Shown here: positions 1-4,912 of the stretch, piece by piece
Numbering within the stretch: the first letter of the stretch is position 1
Layout: each line of letters begins with the position of its first letter
Source of the DNA: an uncultured Prevotellaceae bacterium
GTDB taxonomy: Bacteria; Bacteroidota; Bacteroidia; Bacteroidales; Bacteroidaceae
Direction of reading: 5' to 3'
Length of the DNA stretch: 6,620 nt
NCBI GenBank assembly: GCA_900313845.1
Contig: OMTC01000104.1
Coordinates: 1 to 6,620, forward strand
Program-made: the position numbers and the translations under genes
Notes under the pieces: generated by a model
What the model was told of the DNA's origin: nothing
The model's database searches: none
Seen by the model: the letters and a program-made list of their open reading frames with translations, nothing else

Positions 1-158
1 CGAATTGCCTCATAGACAAAGACTTTGGCTTCTGTTTTGCCTTGCAAGGCTGAGAAGGTATTGACTGAGATATTTACCAAATACCCTACCCCACCACAAT
101 CAATCGTTGCAGTGGCTGGCGTAAGTTCTGCTATTGGTCCTTTAACGTAATCGAGCAT
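1..158 (-). CDS. ruvA: Holliday junction branch migration protein RuvA, N-terminal part (cut by window edge)
   Basis: Reading leftwards from ATG at 158-156 gives 52 codons without a stop up to the window edge. The peptide starts MLDYVKGPIAEL and continues TPATATIDCGGVGYLVNIS, ending ...KVFVYEAI. This is the oligonucleotide-binding fold domain I of RuvA: the MIxxxxGxI start, the VxxxGVGY turn (residues 21-26) and the acidic YEAIRED-type stretch that begins where the window stops. RuvA tetramers bind four-way DNA junctions and load the RuvB helicase for branch migration in recombinational repair. No Shine-Dalgarno sequence is visible upstream, as is common in Bacteroidetes. It lies downstream of the ABC transporter on the same strand, separated by the strong palindrome at 173-261, so it is probably transcribed separately or only by read-through. 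Domains II and III lie outside the window. Confidence 0.9.
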   Translation of the reverse strand, partial: MLDYVKGPIAELTPATATIDCGGVGYLVNISVNTFSALQGKTEAKVFVYEAI

Positions 159-172
159 AATAGTATTTAATT

Positions 173-261
173 AAAAGCCCCCCTCCGACTCCCCCGAGGG
201 GGAGGGAATAACCATCCGGATGGCTTTTCTCCTCCCCTCGGGGAGGACGGGAGGGGGCTTT
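173..261. repeat. Triple-hairpin G/C-rich palindrome, likely dispersed intergenic repeat and terminator
   Basis: The two ends are a near-perfect inverted repeat. The left arm (about 174-206) begins AAAGCCCCCCTCC and the right arm (about 231-261) ends GGAGGGGGCTTT-like. Each arm also folds on itself: CTCCCCC (189-195) pairs with GGGGGAG (198-204), and CCTCCCC (231-237) pairs with GGGGAGG (240-246). Between them is a perfect 12-base palindrome, CCATCCGGATGG (212-223). The whole can form one long stem or a clover-leaf of three hairpins. On the minus strand it begins 3 bases after the ABC transporter stop codon and ends in TTTTAATT, so it could work as an intrinsic terminator for the nadK-ABC transcript. 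The style resembles repeats I associate with Prevotella-like genomes, but copy number cannot be seen here. Confidence 0.75.
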
Positions 262-264
262 CCT

Positions 265-1920
265 TTACTGTCTCTCCATGTGGAGTTGGTCGGAAGTGAA
301 GCCGACAACGGCGAGACGGTGAGTGACAAAAATGATGGTGGTGTCCTTGAAGTGGGCATTGATATTCTCCAGAAGACTGTGCTCTGTTTGAATGTCGAGC
401 GCTGAAGTTGCCTCATCAAGCAGAAGCACTTTGCAAGGACGAAGAATGGCACGGGCAATGCTGATGCGCTGTGCCTGTCCTTCGGAGAGTCCTCCACCTC
501 CTTCACCACATTTCGTGTCGATACCATCTGGCAGTTCCAGAACGAAATCCGCCTGGGCAATGTGGAGTGCTTCATGCATCTGCGCAATGGTCGCGTCGGG
601 ATTGCCAAAGAGAAGGTTCTCGCGGATAGTACCACTGAAAAGCGTGTTGCCCTGTGGCACGTAGGAGAAATTGCAACGAGTGCCCGTGCCTATTCTCACT
701 TCTCCTTGGTCATTATAGAGCACGGCTTTTCCCTTGTTGGTTTTCATCAATGCCAGCATGAGGCGAATGAGTGTGGTTTTGCCCGCACCTGTCTCACCCA
801 AAATGGCAGTGAATGAGCCTGGCTTGAAGTCATAACTGAAATCATTGAGCACCTTGCGACCTTCTTCCGTGTATTGATAATCCACATGCTCAAATCGTAC
901 TCCCACTTTGCCTTCCATCTTCATCAGTGGTTCTTGTTCCTCAAGAGGGAGTTCTTCGAGTTCCATCAAACGCTCGGAGGAAGTGAGGCTATTGACGAAG
1001 ATTGGCAACATGTGGGCTATGTCGAGCAACGGACGCTGAATGCGGTTGATGAGCTGGGTGTAAGCCATGAGCACACCAATCGTTATGATACCTGCATGAA
1101 CCTGATGGAGTCCCCAAGCCAAACCAATCAGGAAGGTGCCTGAGAAACCCAGATTGATGACCACTTTCGTGTAGATGGAGAAACGTGCTCTTGCCTTGAT
1201 TTGCCAACGCAGCAAGGACTGCCTACGCTCCAATCGATTCACCATCGTTGCTCCCCGTTCCAATACCTTCACCACCATCTTGTGCTGCACGGTCTCCTGA
1301 ATGATGGCTTGCAAGGCAGAATTGCTATCTTTGATTTTTCGCACAATGCGACGCATCTTGGTGAAGTAGAATCTACTGAGGAGAACGAAGAAAGGTGAGG
1401 AAATGATGAGCACCAATGCCATGGTGGCATCGAGCGAGTAGAGATAAATAAAGGAAAAGACGAACTGGGCAATCACCGACACCAACGAAGGCAGCACTTC
1501 GGTGAGGAGATTGATGATGTCGGTCACATCACCAAACAAACGGTTCAGTATATCTCCACTATGATATTTCTCAATGCCATTCCAATGACCATTCAGAAGG
1601 CGAGAGAAAAACATCTGCTGCATCTGGTTTTGCGACTTCACACTCAGCACTGCCCTGAGCCATGTGGTCAGCACATTCAAGGCGATTTCCACCACAAAAA
1701 TCGTAGCAAAAATCGCTATCATCACCCACAGATTGCCCTCTTGCTCATGCGTGGCAATGTCAGTGACTTGTCGCAAGATATCCACATAGTACAAACCGAT
1801 GAACACTTGAAGAAGTCCCACCACCACGTTCACAACCATCTGCACACGACAGCCTTTGTGGTGCTTCCACAACCAAGAGCCAATCTGTTTGAACGAATAT
1901 TTAGTCTTGTTTAATTTCAT
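265..1920 (-). CDS. ABC transporter, half-size exporter with fused membrane and ATPase domains
   Basis: 551 residues, a typical length for a half-transporter of the type I exporter (MsbA/MDR-like) fold, which works as a dimer in the inner membrane. Residues about 25-310 form the membrane domain with roughly six hydrophobic segments (near 26-46, 64-88, 140-160, 165-184, 250-272 and 275-295). The C-terminal ATPase domain has Walker A GETGAGKT (375-382), Q-loop Gln423 in VPQGN, signature LSEGQ (478-482; Glu replaces the usual first Gly of LSGGQ), Walker B LLLDE (499-503), D-loop SALD (506-509) and the switch histidine His534 in VTHR. All catalytic residues are present, so it should be active. 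The substrate cannot be read from the sequence; lipid, drug or peptide export are all possible. Its ATG lies 2 bases after the nadK stop, so translation is probably coupled to nadK. The hydrophilic tail ends immediately before the palindrome. Confidence 0.92.
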   Translation of the reverse strand: MKLNKTKYSFKQIGSWLWKHHKGCRVQMVVNVVVGLLQVFIGLYYVDILRQVTDIATHEQEGNLWVMIAIFATIFVVEIALNVLTTWLRAVLSVKSQNQMQQMFFSRLLNGHWNGIEKYHSGDILNRLFGDVTDIINLLTEVLPSLVSVIAQFVFSFIYLYSLDATMALVLIISSPFFVLLSRFYFTKMRRIVRKIKDSNSALQAIIQETVQHKMVVKVLERGATMVNRLERRQSLLRWQIKARARFSIYTKVVINLGFSGTFLIGLAWGLHQVHAGIITIGVLMAYTQLINRIQRPLLDIAHMLPIFVNSLTSSERLMELEELPLEEQEPLMKMEGKVGVRFEHVDYQYTEEGRKVLNDFSYDFKPGSFTAILGETGAGKTTLIRLMLALMKTNKGKAVLYNDQGEVRIGTGTRCNFSYVPQGNTLFSGTIRENLLFGNPDATIAQMHEALHIAQADFVLELPDGIDTKCGEGGGGLSEGQAQRISIARAILRPCKVLLLDEATSALDIQTEHSLLENINAHFKDTTIIFVTHRLAVVGFTSDQLHMERQ

Positions 1921-1922
1921 TT

Positions 1923-2810
1923 CTAAATCCTACTGTCTGTTCCCCACATCATCTTTTGTCGAAGCGTGGAGAAATAGCTCTGTCCTAATCTTGTCACGAC
2001 CTTCACCACGTAGGGTGCCTTGCGAATACGGAGGTGGATATTGTCTCGATAGCTTTGGCTTCTGCCATCCAACGAAATCAGGAAACTCTGACTTCTACTT
2101 TCCACACGGAGTTCCACTTCGGAGTCATCGCACAGCACGATAGGACGCATGTTGAGCGAATGAGGAGCCACAGGAGTGAGCGTCATCGTCTGGCTCTGTG
2201 GCACCACGATAGGTCCGCCCACACTCAACGAGTAAGCGGTTGAACCAGTGGGAGTTCCAACAATCAAACCATCGGCTTGATAGGTGGTGAGGTATTCGTC
2301 GTTGATATTGGTGTGAATCGTAATCATGGAGGAAATGTCATGCTTCAAGATGGCAATCTCATTCAAGGCAAAAGGATAGCCCAAGAGTTCTACTTCGTCA
2401 CAGAAAAGTTGCAGAACGGAATGTGCATCCACATTGAAATTGCCAGCATAAATGTCGGCAATGCCAGCTTCTATATGCTCGGGCGAAAAAGAAGCCAAGA
2501 AACCTAATCGACCCGTGTTGATTCCGATAATAGGAATCTGCTTATTGCCTACCTTGCTTGCCACGTCGAGAAAGGTTCCATCACCACCCATGCAAAACAC
2601 AAAATCTGCATCAAACTGATTCCCTTTGATGATCTCGCATGGAGGGACTTGGATTTGCAGTCCATCGCGCAAAAAAGTTAGGAAACGCTCAGGAATGAGA
2701 ATCTCTGCTTCGCGCTCCACAAGGATGGCAAGAAGTTTCTGAACGGCAGCCGACTTCCGCTCTTGATAAACATTCCCAAAAAGTGCAAACTTTAACTTCT
2801 TCTGTGACAT
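1923..2810 (-). CDS. nadK: NAD kinase (ATP-NAD kinase)
   Basis: 295 residues from ATG at 2810. The enzyme phosphorylates NAD to NADP in the cytoplasm, using ATP or polyphosphate. Diagnostic motifs in order (numbered from this start) are GGDGTF at 75-80 with catalytic Asp77, NTGRLGF from 98, ALNE at 148-151 and DGLIVGTPTGSTAYS at 180-194, the NAD-binding signature of the family. The N-terminus KFALFGN is the usual first beta strand. Start choice: the frame is open up to a TTG at 2840, and there is a second ATG at 2819. I prefer 2810 because it puts only six residues (MSQKKL) before the conserved strand. The ATG at 2819 would add three residues and cannot be excluded. No clear ribosome binding site decides the matter. 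The gene is first in a leftward pair with the ABC transporter and diverges from pdxJ. A TACCTTTG promoter element lies about 100 bases upstream. Confidence 0.95.
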   Translation of the reverse strand: MSQKKLKFALFGNVYQERKSAAVQKLLAILVEREAEILIPERFLTFLRDGLQIQVPPCEIIKGNQFDADFVFCMGGDGTFLDVASKVGNKQIPIIGINTGRLGFLASFSPEHIEAGIADIYAGNFNVDAHSVLQLFCDEVELLGYPFALNEIAILKHDISSMITIHTNINDEYLTTYQADGLIVGTPTGSTAYSLSVGGPIVVPQSQTMTLTPVAPHSLNMRPIVLCDDSEVELRVESRSQSFLISLDGRSQSYRDNIHLRIRKAPYVVKVVTRLGQSYFSTLRQKMMWGTDSRI

Positions 2811-2860
2811 AAATACCATCTTAATGTTATTTTTCCTCAAATTATTTGCATTTGTACCGC

Positions 2861-2891
2861 TGAATAGCGTTTTTTTTGCTATTTTTGCAGC
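2861..2891 (-). promoter_or_regulatory. Possible hairpin in the nadK leader RNA
   Basis: AATAGC (2863-2868) and GCTATT (2878-2883) are exact inverted repeats around a nine-base loop containing eight T on the plus strand (eight A in the nadK leader RNA). GCTG (2859-2862) and CAGC (2888-2891) extend the stem across an unpaired stretch on one side. If nadK starts from the TACCTTTG element to its right, this structure falls in its 5' leader. It is an A/T-rich region, so the fold is weak and may be incidental. No known riboswitch consensus was recognised. Confidence 0.3.
2880..2887 (+). promoter_or_regulatory. pdxJ: Possible Bacteroidetes -7 element facing pdxJ
   Basis: TATTTTTG matches the Bacteroidetes primary sigma factor -7 consensus TAnnTTTG on the plus strand. 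The nearest TTTG upstream (2851-2854) is 25 bases away, longer than the roughly 19-21 usually seen for the -33 element, so the match is incomplete. Use of this promoter would give pdxJ a leader of about 200 bases carrying all the tandem repeats. No better candidate was found closer to the pdxJ start. Confidence 0.3.
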
Positions 2892-2903
2892 AATAATTGC
2901 AAA
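2884..2903. promoter_or_regulatory. Inverted repeat TTTGCA-N8-TGCAAA, candidate operator
   Basis: TTTGCA (2884-2889) and TGCAAA (2898-2903) are perfect complementary half-sites. A second symmetry, GCAAT-A-ATTGC (2890-2900), overlaps the right half-site. It overlaps the end of the plus-strand TATTTTTG element and lies just where the minus-strand transcript would begin, so a protein bound here could affect both nadK and pdxJ. A/T-rich intergenic DNA produces such dyads by chance, and no regulator is identified. Confidence 0.3.
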
Positions 2904-2911
2904 CTATTGTG

Positions 2912-2919
2912 CAAAGGTA
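2912..2919 (-). promoter_or_regulatory. nadK: Bacteroidetes-type -7 promoter element for nadK
   Basis: Read leftwards, 2919-2912 is TACCTTTG, an exact match to the TAnnTTTG -7 consensus of Bacteroidetes promoters, followed by CACAAT. A start point a few bases downstream (about 2905) would give a leader of about 95 bases before the nadK ATG. A proper TTTG -33 element is missing: the expected position, about 19-21 bases upstream, falls inside the GTGAAAA repeat tract, which reads TTTTCAC on this strand. The -7 match and its placement are good; promoter strength is inference. Confidence 0.6.
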
Positions 2920-2928
2920 CGAAAATAA

Positions 2929-2956
2929 GTGAAAAGTGAAAAGTGAAAAGTGAAAA
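2929..2956. repeat. Heptamer tandem repeat, four perfect GTGAAAA units
   Basis: Four exact copies of GTGAAAA are joined head to tail (2929-2935, 2936-2942, 2943-2949, 2950-2956), followed by a decayed fifth copy starting ATGAA. The tract lies directly upstream of the nadK -7 element and covers the place of its -33 element. The string GAAAAGTGAA from this tract occurs again at 3063-3072, close to the pdxJ start. Such a tract can change copy number by slippage. Confidence 0.85.
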
Positions 2957-2965
2957 ATGAATCAG

Positions 2966-2989
2966 GGATTTAAAGGATTTAAAAGGATT
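2966..2989. repeat. Short tandem repeat GGATTTAAA, about 2.5 units
   Basis: The units are GGATTTAAA (2966-2974), GGATTTAAAA (2975-2984, one extra A) and a partial GGATT (2985-2989). It sits between the GTGAAAA tract and the CTTGAAC tract in the pdxJ leader region. No function is evident. Confidence 0.65.
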
Positions 2990-3010
2990 CTTGAACCTTG
3001 AACCCTGAAC
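2990..3010. repeat. Heptamer tandem repeat CTTGAAC, three units
   Basis: CTTGAAC (2990-2996) and CTTGAAC (2997-3003) are followed by CCTGAAC (3004-3010) with one substitution. Looser relatives (CTTGATA, CTTGAAA) follow at about 3032-3045. The period of seven equals that of the GTGAAAA tract. Confidence 0.7.
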
Positions 3011-3011
3011 C

Positions 3012-3059
3012 TTTAGCTCGGCGTAGCCAAACTTGATACTTGAAACCTGCACGAAGTGC
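3012..3059. repeat. Two small dyads downstream of the heptamer repeats
   Basis: TTTAGCT (3012-3018) and AGCCAAA (3025-3031) are inverted repeats with one mismatch around CGGCGT. GCAC (3049-3052) and GTGC (3056-3059) are exact inverted repeats around GAA. Both lie in the last 80 bases before pdxJ and could fold in its leader RNA. They are short; the block may be part of a dispersed intergenic repeat, which one window cannot show. Confidence 0.35.
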
Positions 3060-3092
3060 TTTGAAAAGTGAAGTTTATAAAATAAAACGTAA

Positions 3093-3806
3093 ATGACAAA
3101 ACTTAGTGTTAACATCAACAAAATTGCTACCATCCGCAATGCGCGCGGCGGCAATAATCCAAATGTGATTCAGGTAGCACTCGACTGCGAAAGTTTTGGA
3201 GCAGACGGCATCACTGTGCATCCTCGCCCAGATGAGCGACACATCCGTTACAACGACGTCATTAACCTAAAACCTGTCCTTAAAACTGAATTCAACATCG
3301 AAGGTTATCCTCAGCAATCATTCATCGACCTTGTGAACAGCGTCCGCCCTACACAGGTGACACTCGTTCCCGATGCACCCGACCAAATCACTTCCAATTC
3401 TGGTTGGAACACGAAAGAGCATTTTGATTTCCTCACTGAAATCGTGACAGAATTCAACCAGCATGGCATACGCACCAGCATTTTCGTGGATGCAGATACC
3501 AAGATGGTGGAATACGCTGCTAAAATCGGTGCTGACCGCGTGGAACTCTACACCGAGCCTTACGCTTCCGGCTACGAGAAGAATCCTGCTCAAGCCATCG
3601 CTCCTTTCATCGAGGCAGCAAAAGCGGCTCGCCACTGCGGACTCGGTCTTAATGCGGGACACGACCTCAGCCTCGTCAACTTGGCATACATGAAGAAGCA
3701 GATTCCTTGGATTGACGAAGTGAGCATCGGTCACGCACTCATTTGCGACGCCCTCTATCTCGGGCTTAAAACCACTATTCAGAAATATCTGGAATGTTTG
3801 AAATAA
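3093..3806 (+). CDS. pdxJ: Pyridoxine 5'-phosphate synthase
   Basis: 237 residues, the usual length for PdxJ. This cytoplasmic TIM-barrel enzyme condenses 1-deoxy-D-xylulose 5-phosphate with 3-amino-2-oxopropyl phosphate to make pyridoxine 5'-phosphate, the ring-closing step of the DXP-dependent vitamin B6 route. Visible family motifs are VNINKIATIRNARGG (6-20), the active-site stretch TVHPRPDERHIR (41-52) with His43, Arg45, His50 and Arg52, Glu70 in FNIEG, and LNAGHDLSL (186-194), whose His190 matches the general acid/base histidine of the E. coli enzyme. The end motif SIGHALICDALYLGL (211-225) is the phosphate-binding region. All expected catalytic residues are present. The ATG at 3093 places the conserved first strand directly at the N-terminus; an A-rich stretch but no Shine-Dalgarno sequence precedes it. 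The gap to exbB is 25 bases, so it probably heads that operon. There is no functional link to TonB beyond location. Confidence 0.96.
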   Translation: MTKLSVNINKIATIRNARGGNNPNVIQVALDCESFGADGITVHPRPDERHIRYNDVINLKPVLKTEFNIEGYPQQSFIDLVNSVRPTQVTLVPDAPDQITSNSGWNTKEHFDFLTEIVTEFNQHGIRTSIFVDADTKMVEYAAKIGADRVELYTEPYASGYEKNPAQAIAPFIEAAKAARHCGLGLNAGHDLSLVNLAYMKKQIPWIDEVSIGHALICDALYLGLKTTIQKYLECLK

Positions 3807-3831
3807 TACACCCTTTATACCCCATCAAGAA

Positions 3832-4452
3832 ATGAACGAACTGAGTATTTTGGAACTTTGCAAGCAAGGCGGTTGGATCATGATTGTCCTTGCCATCCTT
3901 TCCATCATCGCCATCTACATCTTTGTGGAGCGATTCATCGCCATTCGTGCGGCAGAGAAAGACGACCCTCTCTTCATGGACCGCATCCGCGACTATCTGA
4001 AAGGCGGTGACGTGAAGTCTGCCATCAACTTCTGCCGTGTGACCAACACCCCAGGCGCACGACTCATCGAACGTGGTATCAGCCGCATGAACCAAGCTGC
4101 TCCTGAAATACAGACAGCCATCGAGAACACAGGCAACCTGGAAGTGGCTGCCTTGGAAAAGCGCATCCACATCCTCGCAACCATCGCTGGTGGCGCTCCT
4201 ATGATTGGTTTCTTGGGCACTGTCATTGGTATGGTTCAAGCCTTCTGGCAGATGTCGAACGCAGGTGGAAACCTCGACATTTCCATGCTTTCGGGTGGCA
4301 TCTACCAAGCAATGATTACTACGGTGGGCGGTCTTATCGTCGGCATCGTTGCACTCTTCGCCCACAACTATCTCGTGGCTAAAATTGATGGTGTGGTCAA
4401 CGAACTCGAGCGTAAGACCTTGACTTTCATGGACATTATGAATGAGGAATAG
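3832..4452 (+). CDS. exbB: ExbB/TolQ/MotA-family proton channel protein
   Basis: 206 residues with the ExbB/TolQ layout: a short periplasmic N-terminus, transmembrane segment 1 at about 14-34, a cytoplasmic loop at about 36-112, and two further segments at about 114-139 and 155-181. The core motif GGAPMIGFLGTVIGMVQAF (120-138) is the family signature of segment 2, with Thr130 at the place of the conserved channel threonine. In segment 3, GIYQAMITT (156-164) aligns with the GIAEALLAT region of E. coli ExbB. Thr164 is kept, but Gln159 (codon CAA) stands where E. coli has the conserved Glu176. ExbB pentamers enclose an ExbD dimer and use the proton gradient to drive TonB. TolQ is the alternative name; the neighbouring exbD and tonB-like genes favour ExbB. 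The gene ends 3 bases before exbD. Confidence 0.92.
   Translation: MNELSILELCKQGGWIMIVLAILSIIAIYIFVERFIAIRAAEKDDPLFMDRIRDYLKGGDVKSAINFCRVTNTPGARLIERGISRMNQAAPEIQTAIENTGNLEVAALEKRIHILATIAGGAPMIGFLGTVIGMVQAFWQMSNAGGNLDISMLSGGIYQAMITTVGGLIVGIVALFAHNYLVAKIDGVVNELERKTLTFMDIMNEE
4444..4448 (+). promoter_or_regulatory. exbD: Ribosome binding site of exbD inside the end of exbB
   Basis: GAGGA lies 7 bases before the exbD ATG and inside the last codons of exbB (the NEE end). It is one of the few Shine-Dalgarno-like sites in the window. It supports the 4456 start and coupled translation of the two motor subunits. Confidence 0.5.
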
Positions 4453-4455
4453 GAT

Positions 4456-4902
4456 ATGGCTCTTCATCGCAGAACAAAAGTAACACCCACGTTCAACATG
4501 TCGTCCATGACCGACATCATCTTCCTCTTGCTCATCTTCTTCATGATCACGAGCACGTTGGTGTCGCCCAATGCCATCAAGGTGAACTTGCCTCAGAGCA
4601 AGAAGCAAACCACCACACAGGCAGCGGCACGCGTGATTCTCAGCGTGAACGACAGCAGCGAAGTGGAGATTTATGCTGCACCAGATGGCGGCGAAGAAGT
4701 CCGCGTGGATTCCATCGAGGCGCTCCCTTTGATTTTTGCTCAAGCCAAAGGCGACTCCATCGATGCGGACTCTACTGCAGAATTCTACGTGTCGCTCTAT
4801 GCCGACGAGATGGTGCCTTACAAGAACGTGGTGGAAATTCTCAACGTGGCGAACGAAAACCATTTCAAGATGATTCTCGCCACTCGTCCACCTGAAAAAT
4901 AA
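4456..4902 (+). CDS. exbD: ExbD/TolR-family biopolymer transport protein
   Basis: 148 residues, normal for the family. The N-terminus is short and basic (MALHRRTKVTP), followed by one transmembrane helix at about 18-38. Asp20 in SSMTDIIFLLLIFFM aligns with the essential proton-carrying aspartate of ExbD (Asp25 in E. coli) and TolR. A periplasmic domain of about 105 residues follows, opening with the family's SPNAIKVNLPQS turn (37-48) and ending in a VPYKNVVEILNVANENHF strand-helix unit (119-136). Two copies sit inside the ExbB pentamer, where protonation of the aspartate drives rotation and contact with TonB. It starts 3 bases after exbB and ends 10 bases before tonB, so the three are co-transcribed and made together. 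TolR is the alternative name. Confidence 0.93.
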   Translation: MALHRRTKVTPTFNMSSMTDIIFLLLIFFMITSTLVSPNAIKVNLPQSKKQTTTQAAARVILSVNDSSEVEIYAAPDGGEEVRVDSIEALPLIFAQAKGDSIDADSTAEFYVSLYADEMVPYKNVVEILNVANENHFKMILATRPPEK

Positions 4903-4912
4903 CAATCCATCT

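Noticed and set aside
171..635. A 154-codon minus-strand frame overlapping the end of the ABC transporter and the palindrome.
   Set aside because: It overlaps the ATPase domain in another frame and its end is translated palindrome (Pro/Ser/Gly-rich). No family is recognisable.
265..1920. The LSEGQ signature as evidence of a dead ABC ATPase.
   Set aside because: The Gly-to-Glu change is at the first Gly of LSGGQ. The second Gly, Ser, Gln and all Walker and switch residues are intact, and this variant occurs in apparently working exporters of this type.
2811..2840. Extending nadK to the TTG at 2840 (305 residues).
   Set aside because: The ten extra residues are poorly conserved in character and precede the normal N-terminus. 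A plain ATG lies next to the first conserved strand.
2929..3010. The repeats as a CRISPR array.
   Set aside because: Units are only 7-10 bases and directly adjacent, with no spacers and no cas genes nearby.
2888..3092. A metabolite riboswitch in the pdxJ leader.
   Set aside because: No conserved core of a known class (TPP, cobalamin, FMN, SAM) was recognised. The leader is mainly short tandem repeats with only two weak stems.
2879..3154. A 91-codon minus-strand frame across the nadK-pdxJ gap.
   Set aside because: Its C-terminal half is translated tandem repeat (HFSLFTFHFSL) and its N-terminus is antisense to pdxJ. It would also run through the nadK promoter.
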